Assembly: GCA_036702865.1 (NCBI GenBank)
Contig: DATNQD010000087.1
Location: 248,001-312,000 of the forward strand
Reading direction: 5' to 3'
DNA: 64,000 nucleotides
DNA from: Trichocoleus sp.
GTDB taxonomy: Bacteria; Cyanobacteriota; Cyanobacteriia; Elainellales; Elainellaceae
Position numbers and translations under genes: made by a program. How positions within the stretch are numbered: the stretch's first letter is position 1; every line of letters starts with the position of its first letter. The notes beneath the pieces are model-generated. The model did not search any database. It was not told the DNA's origin and saw only the letters and a program-made list of their open reading frames with translations. Of this stretch, positions 49,441-58,581 are shown piece after piece.

Positions 49441-52095
49441 TTACGATGCCCAAAGAATTAAACCTGGCTCGTAAGCACTGCTCAAATTTTTATGCTTGGG
49501 TAAAACCCGTAGCGAAAACCCCTGAATGCCACTATTGCCATAAGCAATGTTTGCTATGTAAGTACTAATTGAGGAGTTCTGTGGGTCCTGTCCCTGGTAT
49601 TCCATCACAACCGGAACCCCATGATCGATCTCTCCAGCGGCATCAACGGTTCCCTGGTAGAGTTCAACTTGGATGTCGTTTGGACTGAGAACACCCAGTC
49701 GGAGCTGCGCCTTGACCCCGATCGTTTGATCGACCTTAACATCTGATGAGGCGGAAACATCAATACTGTCAATGCGAATATCGTACCAATGCTCAAATAA
49801 GTAGCTTTTCCAGTGAGCCAGGTCTTTAGCAGGTGCATATTGGTCAGCAGCCATCGTGCGATATCGATCGCTTGCTGGGAAATAAGCACGAAGCGCGTAT
49901 TCGCCCACCATCCGGGCAGTATTGAAGCTGGGACAGTTGAGCCGAATGGCATCTTTCATTTTGGCAATCCAGTCGCGTGGCAACCCCTCCTCATCGCGAT
50001 CGTAGAATAGCGGCACGACCTCTTGTTCTAGCAAATTGTAAAGCGCATTCGCTTCCACCTCATCCTGATATTCTGGATCGTCGTATTCCTCCCCATGCCC
50101 GATCGCCCAACCCGTCCGAACATAATCGGCTTCATCCCACCAGCCATCCAACACGCTGAGGTTTGGCAACCCGTTCATTGCTGCCTTCATGCCACTGGTT
50201 CCTGATGCTTCTCGGGGGCGACGCGGCGTATTGAGCCAAACATCGCAGCCAGCAACCATTAGTCGAGCAACGTGAACATCGTAGTTGGGAATGAAAACCA
50301 GGTGATGCTGCATTCCCTCTTCACGAATAAAGTGGGTGATCTCGCGGATCAGTTCCTTCCCTGGAATATCTTTGGGATGGGCTTTCCCAGCCAAAACAAA
50401 CTGAACCGATCGCTTTTTGGGGTTGAGCCTACTGCCTTTCAGTTGACCGGGATGCGGATGATCGGGATGCAGATCGAGCAGAATTCGCTTGATGCGATCG
50501 ATATCTCTTAGAAACAGGGTTGCCCGTTTATAGGTGGCAAATCGTCGGGCAAAACCAATCGTCAGCACCGAAGGATCAAGCACTTCCTGAGCCGCAGCCA
50601 GTTCTGTGGAAGAGCCGCCCCGTTCGCGGAGACTTTTTTGCAACCGTTCCCGCACAAACACAACGAGTTCCGAACGACACCGCTCATGATTGCGCCAAAG
50701 TTCTTCATCTGGAATTGAGTTTATTCGTTCCCAGAGCGGATGGTCTATTGGAGCCTGTGACCAGTTTGGTCCTAGATAGCGATCGTATAAATCCTGCGTT
50801 GATTTGGCGACACAGCTTCTCGCATGAACACCATTTGTGATGGAGGTAATTGGCACCTCATCAAGCGGCAGTCCTGACCACATCCCCCGAAACATCGATC
50901 GAGAAACTGCCCCATGCAGCTTGCTCACCCCATTCATAAAGGTTGCCATTCGGATTGCCAAAATTGCCATGCTAAAAGGAGCCGCTAAGTCCCCCGTATC
51001 TTCCCGACCTAAAGACAGAAACTCCTCCCTCGACAACCCAAATCTGTCGGCATAGTGTCCTAAGTAATAAAGCACTTTATCAGATGGAAATAAATCGATT
51101 CCGGCAGGAACAGGGGTATGCGTTGTAAAAATCTGGCTGGATTGGGCGACTTGATGTGCTTCAGCAAAAGTTAGTCCTTCCTCCTCGACTAAAATCCGCA
51201 TCCGTTCTAGTGCCAGGAATGCCGAGTGCCCTTCATTCATGTGGTATGCCGTTGGATGCAGCCCCAATGCTCGCAACATACGGACTCCCCCAATTCCCAG
51301 CATGATCTCTTGATGAATTCTCAGGTCAATGTCACCGCCATAGAGTTCATCGGTAATGTCCTGGTCATAGTCACTATTTGGCTCAATGTTCGTATCCAGC
51401 AGATAAAGCGGAATTGTGCCAACCTGCACCCGCCAAACTCGGGCATAAACCGTTCGACCTGGATAATCAACTGTAATTCTTAGTTCTGAGCCATCTGGGT
51501 TCCGCTCTGGATGCAGCGGCATGTTGTAGAAATCATTGATGGGATAGCGCTCTTGCTGCCAACCATCAGCATTCAAGTATTGGGCAAAATAGCCTTCCTG
51601 ATAAAGCAACCCAACGCCAACGAGCGGCAAGCCCAAGTCACTTGCGGACTTTAAATGATCGCCTGCCAGCACACCTAAGCCCCCGGAGTAAATTGGCAGG
51701 CAGGTCGTCAATCCAAACTCTGCAGAGAAGTAGGCATAACAGTCTTGCGGGACAGGTGCGATCGGCTCAGTCTGATTATTTCTGGCTGGAATATCTCGAT
51801 GCTTGCGATACCAGGTTCGTTCTTTGAGATACCCTTCTAGCTGTCGAGCCGCCCGCTCCATTTGCGCCAAAAACCCTTCATCTTCAGCCGCTTCCCGCAG
51901 ACGCTCCTGGCTAATCGTTCCAAGCATCAAAACTGGATTGTAGTTGCTCGACTCCCAGAGATCGCGATCGAGGCGACGAAACAGGTCAGCCGTTTCATAA
52001 TTCCAGTCCCAATGCAGGTTATGGGCTAGCTGTCGTAAGGGTTCTAGCTTGGAGGGTAAGGATGGAGAAACATTAAACGTGCGAATCGGTTTCAT
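49441..52095 (-). CDS. glgP: Alpha-glucan (glycogen) phosphorylase, DUF3417-type
   Basis: 884 residues. It starts with the DUF3417-like domain (FNVSPSLPSKLEPLRQLAHNLHWDWN) characteristic of the short alpha-glucan phosphorylase subgroup rather than the classical muscle-type enzyme. The PLP-binding Lys637 lies in EASGTSGMKAAMNG. Other landmarks are AEFGLTTCLPIYSGGLGVLAGDHLKSA and YHMNEGHSAFLALER. It releases glucose-1-phosphate from glycogen in the cytosol. It is transcribed toward the atp operon, sharing the 118-base gap with its terminator. Confidence 0.93.
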   Translation of the reverse strand: MKPIRTFNVSPSLPSKLEPLRQLAHNLHWDWNYETADLFRRLDRDLWESSNYNPVLMLGTISQERLREAAEDEGFLAQMERAARQLEGYLKERTWYRKHRDIPARNNQTEPIAPVPQDCYAYFSAEFGLTTCLPIYSGGLGVLAGDHLKSASDLGLPLVGVGLLYQEGYFAQYLNADGWQQERYPINDFYNMPLHPERNPDGSELRITVDYPGRTVYARVWRVQVGTIPLYLLDTNIEPNSDYDQDITDELYGGDIDLRIHQEIMLGIGGVRMLRALGLHPTAYHMNEGHSAFLALERMRILVEEEGLTFAEAHQVAQSSQIFTTHTPVPAGIDLFPSDKVLYYLGHYADRFGLSREEFLSLGREDTGDLAAPFSMAILAIRMATFMNGVSKLHGAVSRSMFRGMWSGLPLDEVPITSITNGVHARSCVAKSTQDLYDRYLGPNWSQAPIDHPLWERINSIPDEELWRNHERCRSELVVFVRERLQKSLRERGGSSTELAAAQEVLDPSVLTIGFARRFATYKRATLFLRDIDRIKRILLDLHPDHPHPGQLKGSRLNPKKRSVQFVLAGKAHPKDIPGKELIREITHFIREEGMQHHLVFIPNYDVHVARLMVAGCDVWLNTPRRPREASGTSGMKAAMNGLPNLSVLDGWWDEADYVRTGWAIGHGEEYDDPEYQDEVEANALYNLLEQEVVPLFYDRDEEGLPRDWIAKMKDAIRLNCPSFNTARMVGEYALRAYFPASDRYRTMAADQYAPAKDLAHWKSYLFEHWYDIRIDSIDVSASSDVKVDQTIGVKAQLRLGVLSPNDIQVELYQGTVDAAGEIDHGVPVVMEYQGQDPQNSSISTYIANIAYGNSGIQGFSLRVLPKHKNLSSAYEPGLILWAS

Positions 52096-52807
52096 GGCTC
52101 AACCTGGCTCCGTATCTACACTAGAGCTATTGTCTCTCTAGCTTCTGAGAAGACGCCTGCTTTTAATACTTTCTAAGTGAGCATTGATAAAGCAGCTTGT
52201 GGCAGGAGAAACCTCCCATCCTAGCCCCATTAACATTAGAAAAGTTAACAAATTCATCAGTCATAAGAGCGATCGCTTTAAGGAAATATTTGGCTAATTT
52301 TGTACCCCAGGATGCATATGTAAATTTTGACAACTGAGTATTCTAAAGCTACGTGCAGTGAGGTGAGCTAAGCTTTGCGGTTTGAGAGATGTGACATTCT
52401 CATTAACTAATGTTACGATTATTAAAAATCGCAGGGAAATAAGGGGCAAGGTAATCGGTCTGTTAGCAATCCATCTTCTAAGATTGTTGGCAAATCTTAT
52501 CGATCAGTGCGGTAGCGGCTTTGACATATCACTGTTTCGTAGCCGTACTAATCTCTCAAATTAGTGAAGTGTGAGCGATTGACCCTCGCTTATGCAGTCT
52601 CGTCAGTCTGAATTTGAACTGAATTTTTGTCTGTTCTGCTTTAGAAATGGCGAACTGGTGTCGGCAACCAATGCTTAGGTCAAGGACATCGCTCCTTGCA
52701 GCAACATCAGAACCGAACAGTCCAATAGCCACCGACTTTGACTTGGTGGTTGTTAGATAGTACATTTGTCCTAAATTAGTGTCCTCAGAAGCTTGAGATC
52801 CGGCGAT
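52096..52807. other. Long leader/promoter region between glgP and a sigma gene
   Basis: 712 bases between divergent genes, unusually long for this region. It contains one HIP1 octamer (52269-52276) and a weak inverted repeat CCACC/GGTGG at about 52729-52751 near the sigma start. No RNA gene, riboswitch or ORF was recognised. Confidence 0.45.
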
Positions 52808-53785
52808 ATGAAGACGACCACACCATCCTCCACATCCTCCACATCTTCCGCTGATATGGTTCGCGCCTACCTCCGAGAAATCGGACGTGTGCCGCTGCTT
52901 ACTCACGAGCAGGAGATTCTCTACGGTAAGCAAGTCCAGCGCCTCAGCGTTCTCTATGAGATCCAGGAAGCGTTAACCATGAAGTTAGGGCATGTCCCTA
53001 CCGCTGAAGAGTGGGCAGTTCAGGCAAAACTCTCGATCGACGAACTCGAGCAGGTAATTCACGACGGCGAACGCGCTAAGCGCAAAATGGTTGAGGCAAA
53101 CCTGCGCCTCGTTGTATCGGTTGCCAAAAAATATATTAAGCGCAACGTTGATCTGCTCGATCTAATCCAGGAAGGAACGATCGGCATGCAGCGCGGCGTC
53201 GAGAAGTTTGACCCAACGAAGGGATATCGTTTCTCAACATATGCATATTGGTGGATTCGTCAAGCAATTACCAGAGCAATCGCTGAGAAGGGGCGAACCA
53301 TTCGTCTCCCGATTCACATCACCGAAAAGCTAAATAAGATTAAAAAAGCTCAGCGTCAGCTTGCACAAAAGCTGGGACGGGCAGCCACAGCAGCAGAACT
53401 GGCAGCAGAGCTTGAACTGACTCCACGCCAAGTTCGTGAATACCTGGAACGGGCACGTCAACCGCTTTCGCTCGATCTGCGTGTGGGCGATAATCAAGAC
53501 ACAGAGCTGGGTGAACTGTTAGAAGATACAGGCCCCTCCCCAGAAGACTTTGCGACACAGTCCTCTCTGCGAACTGAGCTTGAGCAGTTAATGGCAGACC
53601 TTACGCCGCAACAGCGCGAAGTGCTTTCTCTGCGGTTTGGTTTGGAGGATGGTCAGTCTTTGACACTGGCAAAAATTGGCGATCGGCTCAACATTAGTCG
53701 AGAGCGCGTGCGTCAGATTGAGCGAGAAGCCCTGACAAAGCTGCGGAAGCGGAGAGCAGATATTCGGGAATATTTGGCAAGCTAA
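52808..53785 (+). CDS. Group 2 RNA polymerase sigma factor (RpoD-like)
   Basis: 325 residues from ATG 52808; TTG 52793 is an alternative. Region 1.2 ([22 protein letters not shown]), region 2 ([44 protein letters not shown]) and region 4.2 ([20 protein letters not shown]) are complete; the non-conserved region of RpoD is absent, so it is group 2. It could be SigB, SigD or a relative; the GTIGMQRG block is compatible with SigD but not decisive. These factors adjust cyanobacterial transcription to light, nitrogen, heat or salt. Confidence 0.9.
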   Translation: MKTTTPSSTSSTSSADMVRAYLREIGRVPLLTHEQEILYGKQVQRLSVLYEIQEALTMKLGHVPTAEEWAVQAKLSIDELEQVIHDGERAKRKMVEANLRLVVSVAKKYIKRNVDLLDLIQEGTIGMQRGVEKFDPTKGYRFSTYAYWWIRQAITRAIAEKGRTIRLPIHITEKLNKIKKAQRQLAQKLGRAATAAELAAELELTPRQVREYLERARQPLSLDLRVGDNQDTELGELLEDTGPSPEDFATQSSLRTELEQLMADLTPQQREVLSLRFGLEDGQSLTLAKIGDRLNISRERVRQIEREALTKLRKRRADIREYLAS

Positions 53786-53883
53786 GCGAAAAGGGTGATT
53801 GGTAATCCCCAAGATTGCGATGTTGTTTACTCTTTTAGCGAGTCAAGCAAGTCAGCCATAGCAACTCATCACCTGATTACCAA

Positions 53884-54702
53884 TTACCTTTGATGCATTA
53901 AATCCTGAAATAGCTCAGATTCCCGGACTCGATCGAAGTTGCTGTCAGTTTGTGCCATCACCCGATAGAGATTGGGGCTGAGCACGATCGCCCGATACAG
54001 GTTTCGGACAGCCTGTTCTACGTCTGCTTGGACGGCATAAGAGCAGGCTTTGCCATACCAGGCATTTGGATTATCAGCACAGTATTTCAAGGCTCTGTCG
54101 AAGCTGGAAATTGCTTCAGAGTGGCGTTCCAACTTTGTGAGAACTAATCCCCGGTAATTCCAGGCATAGTAGCAGCTCCGTTTTAGGGTGAGAGCTGTAT
54201 CAAGACTGGCAAGGGCATCATCATAGCGGCGCAGCGACGCCAGTGCCACAGCTCGGCTGTACCAGGCGCGATAGTTATCTGGCTTGAGTTCGATCGCTTT
54301 ATCAAAGGCAGTAACGGCTTCGCGGTAGTGATAGAGGCAGGTATAGGTATGACCCTGGTTATACCAGACCTTTGCATCATTGGCGTTTAGCTTGAGCGCC
54401 TGATTAAAGCTGATTACGGCTTCCTCATAGTGACCAAGCTTCGCCTGAGCAATTCCTTTACCATGCCAACCCAGGTTATATTTCGGCTTAAGCCGAATCA
54501 CTTTTTCAAAGCTGGCAATTGCTTCTTCGTAAGCCCCCATTTCATAAAGCGCACAGCCTCTCTGTCCCCAAACTTCGTAGTCGTCGGGGCGCAGCTCAAG
54601 AAATCTATCGAATCGAGCAATGGCTCCCTCAAAACGTCCAACCTTATAGAGGGCATTGCCCTGGTCATACCAGGTTTGTAGCTCTTGGTGACTTTGACTC
54701 AT
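53884..54702 (-). CDS. Tetratricopeptide repeat protein
   Basis: 272 residues that are almost entirely TPRs: seven to eight canonical 34-residue repeats (for example WYDQGNALYKVGRFEGAIARFDRFLELRPD and WYSRAVALASLRRYDDALASLDTALTLK). No signal peptide, TM segment or catalytic domain. A soluble cytosolic scaffold is likely, with unknown partners. It converges with the sigma factor gene; the 98-base spacer has no clear terminator. Confidence 0.88.
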   Translation of the reverse strand: MSQSHQELQTWYDQGNALYKVGRFEGAIARFDRFLELRPDDYEVWGQRGCALYEMGAYEEAIASFEKVIRLKPKYNLGWHGKGIAQAKLGHYEEAVISFNQALKLNANDAKVWYNQGHTYTCLYHYREAVTAFDKAIELKPDNYRAWYSRAVALASLRRYDDALASLDTALTLKRSCYYAWNYRGLVLTKLERHSEAISSFDRALKYCADNPNAWYGKACSYAVQADVEQAVRNLYRAIVLSPNLYRVMAQTDSNFDRVRESELFQDLMHQR

Positions 54703-54970
54703 AGTGAATTCTGAGTCCGGGGTAGATCAATGGTGATTAAAACGCAGGTCATTATTCATTCACAGTTCGTCTGGCTTAACCGGATGGTGATGGCAGGACG
54801 AGTAGAAATTTCAATCTCTATTTCTTAATCTGTAGTGCTACCCTGCCTTATTGTTCCCAAATTTACCCGGTGAGTGAACTGTGCTTTGTGAAACATTACG
54901 CTCTGAAGCAAGGTTAAGATTCACCGCAACGCTGTCTAGCCATTGCCTCTCATGTTTCCTGTACCTATAT

Positions 54971-56695
54971 TTACCGCAGCGATCGTCTGGCAGCACTGCT
55001 AGCCCAATCTACTCCAAACGTAATCAGCACAAAGCATCCGAGCGTCACAACCACACGACTATAGTCGAAGCTGCTTAGCTGTTCTGTGAGTAAAAGCCCT
55101 AAGCCGCCTGCACCTACCAAACCTACAATCACAGTCTCTCTCGTACAAACCTCCCAGCGGTAGAGAACATAGGCAATAAAGCGAGTTAACGTCAGCGGCA
55201 AAATGCCGTACAAGAAAAGTGATGGTGCAGGTGTGCCTTGTGCTTTTAGGGCAGCTAGAGGACGCTGATCCAGGTTTTCATTAACTTCAGCCATTAAGCG
55301 ACCCAAGATGCCCAGGTTATGCAAGCCTAGAGCAATTGCCCCCGGCAGAATTCCCGGAAACACAATAAACAGGGATACCAATGCCCAGATTGGAGCAGGA
55401 ATTGCCCGAAAAACCAGCAGCACCAGACGTGTCAGCAGGAGCCAAGCCCAGGCAGAGAATCGATCGCCCCAGCCCGACTGCCTCGGCTTCAGCAAGCCTC
55501 CCGGTAGAAAGAAATTGTGAGCTGCCGGAAAGGACAGCAATATTCCGCCCAAGCCAGCCAGGACGATCGCCAGAATCGACATTGCTACAGTTTCGAGCGA
55601 AAGCATGAGCAGTTGAGAAATCTGACTCAGCTGAAAATTAGGCGGAAAGGTCGATCGGGTAATTTCACTCAAAAGTAGAAAGGTACGCGCTGACCAGAGT
55701 TTGCTGTAGTCGGCCCCGACGACCCAAAAACAGAAGGGAATCAGGACGATCGCACTGAGTCCGGCAAGGGTGAGGCTATGCTGCCAAAAAAATTGAAAAA
55801 ACGAGTTTGAAGATGGGGAAGTTGCGCGACTTGGATGCCGATTGGGATTTGTAGAGCGTTTGCGAAAGTTCAGGTCGAGCCGACTGGGGGAACCGAGCCG
55901 ATGCCGCAAGGAGGCACTGAGTAGATCAACGCAGCCGTTGAGAATCACCAGCGCATAAAACAGCGTCCAGAGCTGCTCATACTGCAACGATTGAAGACTG
56001 AGCATGATCTGATAACCCAGTCCACCTGCGCCAATGATGCCCAGCACTGCCGCCGATCGCAGCGAACATTCAAAGCGATAAAAGCTATAGGACAGTAGAT
56101 CCAAAAAAGCCTGGGGCAGCAAGCTGTAGAGCAAAGCCGTCAGAGGTGGTGTGCCGCTACTAAGCAGAGCATTGAGGGGCTGACGTGGCGTTTCATCTAG
56201 CAGTTCGGAGAAGACCTTGGCAACGATCGCACTGTAAGGCACAACGATCGCCACAATTCCTACCAGTGGATCAAGCCCGAACAGATTAACGAAAAACAGC
56301 CCCCAAATCATTTCATGAATCGATCGCGGCACTGCTAGAAGAGATCGAAGCGTCGATCGAATCCAAAAAAATTGCGTTTGCCGGGGAAAAACTGCTAACC
56401 ATCCCACTTCAGAAATCAGCACGCCGCCGATAAAGCCAAACAAAACACTTAAAAACGTGCCGCAAACTGCGAAAGCAAGCGTCGTTAACGAAGCATTCCA
56501 GGTAAGCTGCAAGAATTCTGCACTGAGGTTGGGCTGGACACTGGCTCGAAAAAATTGCCAGAATTGCGGCAGTCCCCCCAGATTAAAAATTTCTTGCCGA
56601 AAGATACCTGTTGAGTAGAGGGAGAGGACGATCGCGCCAAGCGTCACAATTGCCCAGATGTAGGGCGTTTTAGAAATGGAGAGAGGGCGAGACAT
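54971..56695 (-). CDS. phnE: PhnE-type ABC permease, two-domain fusion
   Basis: 574 residues, twice the usual PhnE length. Two related permease domains are fused (first about 10-270, second about 300-570), each with five to six membrane helices and the inner-membrane EAA-like loop: PLNALLSSGTPPLTALLYSLLP in the first and PLAALKAQGTPAPSLFLYGILP in the second. Both end with a RECS/RETVIVGLVGAGGLG-like helix. The fused form would make the whole channel from one chain. It is the last gene of a minus-strand operon, 14 bases after phnC. Confidence 0.9.
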   Translation of the reverse strand: MSRPLSISKTPYIWAIVTLGAIVLSLYSTGIFRQEIFNLGGLPQFWQFFRASVQPNLSAEFLQLTWNASLTTLAFAVCGTFLSVLFGFIGGVLISEVGWLAVFPRQTQFFWIRSTLRSLLAVPRSIHEMIWGLFFVNLFGLDPLVGIVAIVVPYSAIVAKVFSELLDETPRQPLNALLSSGTPPLTALLYSLLPQAFLDLLSYSFYRFECSLRSAAVLGIIGAGGLGYQIMLSLQSLQYEQLWTLFYALVILNGCVDLLSASLRHRLGSPSRLDLNFRKRSTNPNRHPSRATSPSSNSFFQFFWQHSLTLAGLSAIVLIPFCFWVVGADYSKLWSARTFLLLSEITRSTFPPNFQLSQISQLLMLSLETVAMSILAIVLAGLGGILLSFPAAHNFFLPGGLLKPRQSGWGDRFSAWAWLLLTRLVLLVFRAIPAPIWALVSLFIVFPGILPGAIALGLHNLGILGRLMAEVNENLDQRPLAALKAQGTPAPSLFLYGILPLTLTRFIAYVLYRWEVCTRETVIVGLVGAGGLGLLLTEQLSSFDYSRVVVTLGCFVLITFGVDWASSAARRSLR

Positions 56696-56709
56696 GGAAA
56701 AGGAGCGGA

Positions 56710-57459
56710 TTAGCGCTGGTAAATCTGGGTAATGAGGGAATCGGTGAGATCGGTGGAGGGGAGATCGAAAAGGATTTGTCCTGCCTTTAAGCCAATGATC
56801 CGATCGCAGTGACTTTTTGCCAGATCGATCGAGTGGAGGCTGACAACGAGAGTTTTGCCTTCAATTTGCGCCAAATTTCGCAAGATATCCATGATTTCGC
56901 GGCTCAACTCCGGGTCGAGGCTGGAGACAGGTTCATCTGCCAAAATTGCCATTGGGTCTTGCACCAGAACACGGGCAATGGCGACTCGCTGCTGCTGTCC
57001 CCCAGAAAGCTGATCGGTGCGATCGTAGAGTTTTTCGGGAATTCCAACCCGATGAAGGGCTTTCGCGGCAGTTTCGGCTTCCAGTGGGTGCATTAGGGAC
57101 AAAGCAGCTTTCCAGAATGACCAGTTCCCCAGATGCCCAGCGTTGACGTTGTGAATCACCGATAGACTGTTGACCAAATGAAACTGCTGGTAAATTGTGC
57201 CGATTTGTCGCTGCACCCGCCGCAGCTTTTTGGCAGAAAGCCGATTCAGACAATGCCCTAACGCCCAAACTTCACCCTGGCTCGGAAACAGCGTTCCATT
57301 CAGCAAACGCAGCAGCGTACTCTTGCCTGCCCCACTCGAACCTACTAACGCGACTCGCTCACCCGGATAAATTTGCAGGTTAATCTGGCTCAGGGCTGAA
57401 AACTGCCCGAATTGCTGCGAGACTTGCCGAAGTTCAAAAACAGGCAGTTCAGAAGACAT
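56710..57459 (-). CDS. phnC: PhnC-type ABC ATPase
   Basis: 249 residues with Walker [15 protein letters not shown], signature [15 protein letters not shown] and Walker [15 protein letters not shown]. It belongs to the PhnC/PtxA branch of oxyanion importers. It lies between the substrate-binding protein (102 bases upstream) and the fused permease. The substrate could be phosphonate, phosphite or another oxyanion such as selenate; the ATPase does not discriminate. Confidence 0.92.
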   Translation of the reverse strand: MSSELPVFELRQVSQQFGQFSALSQINLQIYPGERVALVGSSGAGKSTLLRLLNGTLFPSQGEVWALGHCLNRLSAKKLRRVQRQIGTIYQQFHLVNSLSVIHNVNAGHLGNWSFWKAALSLMHPLEAETAAKALHRVGIPEKLYDRTDQLSGGQQQRVAIARVLVQDPMAILADEPVSSLDPELSREIMDILRNLAQIEGKTLVVSLHSIDLAKSHCDRIIGLKAGQILFDLPSTDLTDSLITQIYQR

Positions 57460-57511
57460 GGAATAGTCGGAAATAGAGGAAGGGCGATCTGGGGAAGGTG
57501 AGTTTTGTCTT

Positions 57512-57541
57512 GCCCCCTAAATCCCCCAATTTTGGAGACTT
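57512..57541. repeat. Degenerate CCCCCTAAATCCCCCAATTTT repeat
   Basis: A copy of a short C-rich palindromic repeat common in cyanobacterial genomes (CCCCCTAAATCCCCC core). The partner arm is degenerate here. It lies in the phnD-phnC spacer. Confidence 0.5.
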
Positions 57542-57561
57542 TGAAGTGAGGACAATCGAAC

Positions 57562-58482
57562 TTATTGAATCTTGCCGATCTGCTTACCAACAGCCTCAAT
57601 TTGCTGATAGTTCGAGTTTTGCGTTGGGATAAATTTGCCTGCGCCAAACAACTCCAAAATTTCCTTTTGCTCCGGCACTTTTGGGTCGAGCTTCAGCAGA
57701 GCAGCCTGGACTTTTTGAGCAAAATCACTGCCATACCGCTCTTTGACCTGAGGATTAAGCACCCAATGATAGTCGTAGTAAGCGGGAGTTCTCCAGATCA
57801 CTTCCACCTTGTTGAGGTCAACCTCCCCTGCCTCAACCCGCTTCTGCCAAACTTGTTCATTCAACACGCCGGCATCATAGGTTCCAGCTTCCACTAGCTT
57901 CAGAGTGGTATCGTGATTCTTTGAGAAACCAACCTGTCCTTTAAAGTCTTCTAGCTTCAAGCCTGCCTGCTCTAAAAAATACTGCGGCATCAGTCTTCCA
58001 GAGGTTGAGGTTTCGCTACCGAAAGTGAAGGTTCGTCCTTTCAGTTCCTGTAGCCCTTTCTCGTCGCTGATGGGCTTGAGTCCCGATTTCTTGTTAACAA
58101 TGAAAACGCTGTGGAAGTCTGCATCAATATCGCGCTGAGCGATCGCTTCTGCCCCCGGAACCTGCAACCGCGCCTGCACTCCGGTCAGTCCGCCAAACCA
58201 AACCAGATCCAGATCTCCCACTTTAAAGGCAGTCACGGCGGCTGTGTAGTCGGTGACAGGCTTATAGACAACAGGTACACCCACCTCTTTGCTGAGATAG
58301 TCTGCCAGCTTGCCATAAAGCCGCTGTAGCTTCTCCGGATCTTGATCTGGAATTGCCCCTGTCACTAAAGGCTTCACATTTTCTGTGGTTCCCGATGCTC
58401 CCTGGTTAGATGCGTTTGGCGTACTCGGTGCACAAGCAACCAACGGCAACAGTAACAAACCCGCCAATAGAATTCGTCTCAT
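57562..58482 (-). CDS. PhnD-type oxyanion-binding lipoprotein (putative selenate/phosphonate)
   Basis: 306 residues from ATG 58482. A lipoprotein signal (RRILLAGLLLLPLVAC) places it on the periplasmic face of the plasma membrane. The mature part begins VTGAIPDQDPEKLQRLYGKLADYL and contains WFGGLTGVQARLQVPGAEAIAQRD and GSETSTSGRLMPQYFLEQAG, a pattern I associate with the PhnD-related group annotated as putative selenate-binding proteins. Genuine phosphonate or phosphite binding is the alternative. No C-P lyase or phosphonatase gene is nearby. Operon order: PLP lyase, this protein, phnC, fused permease. Confidence 0.85.
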   Translation of the reverse strand: MRRILLAGLLLLPLVACAPSTPNASNQGASGTTENVKPLVTGAIPDQDPEKLQRLYGKLADYLSKEVGVPVVYKPVTDYTAAVTAFKVGDLDLVWFGGLTGVQARLQVPGAEAIAQRDIDADFHSVFIVNKKSGLKPISDEKGLQELKGRTFTFGSETSTSGRLMPQYFLEQAGLKLEDFKGQVGFSKNHDTTLKLVEAGTYDAGVLNEQVWQKRVEAGEVDLNKVEVIWRTPAYYDYHWVLNPQVKERYGSDFAQKVQAALLKLDPKVPEQKEILELFGAGKFIPTQNSNYQQIEAVGKQIGKIQ

Positions 58483-58581
58483 TCCCAAAACCACTTTTTT
58501 TTATTCAGTTAGAACCACCCGATCAATCATCATAAACGGGTTTAACCAGGAGATTTTTCTCATCGCGTTTTAGCAACGCCT

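Noticed and set aside
52556-52933. Minus-strand frame of 125 codons over the sigma factor start
   Set aside because: It overlaps the conserved sigma N-terminus and has no recognisable domain.
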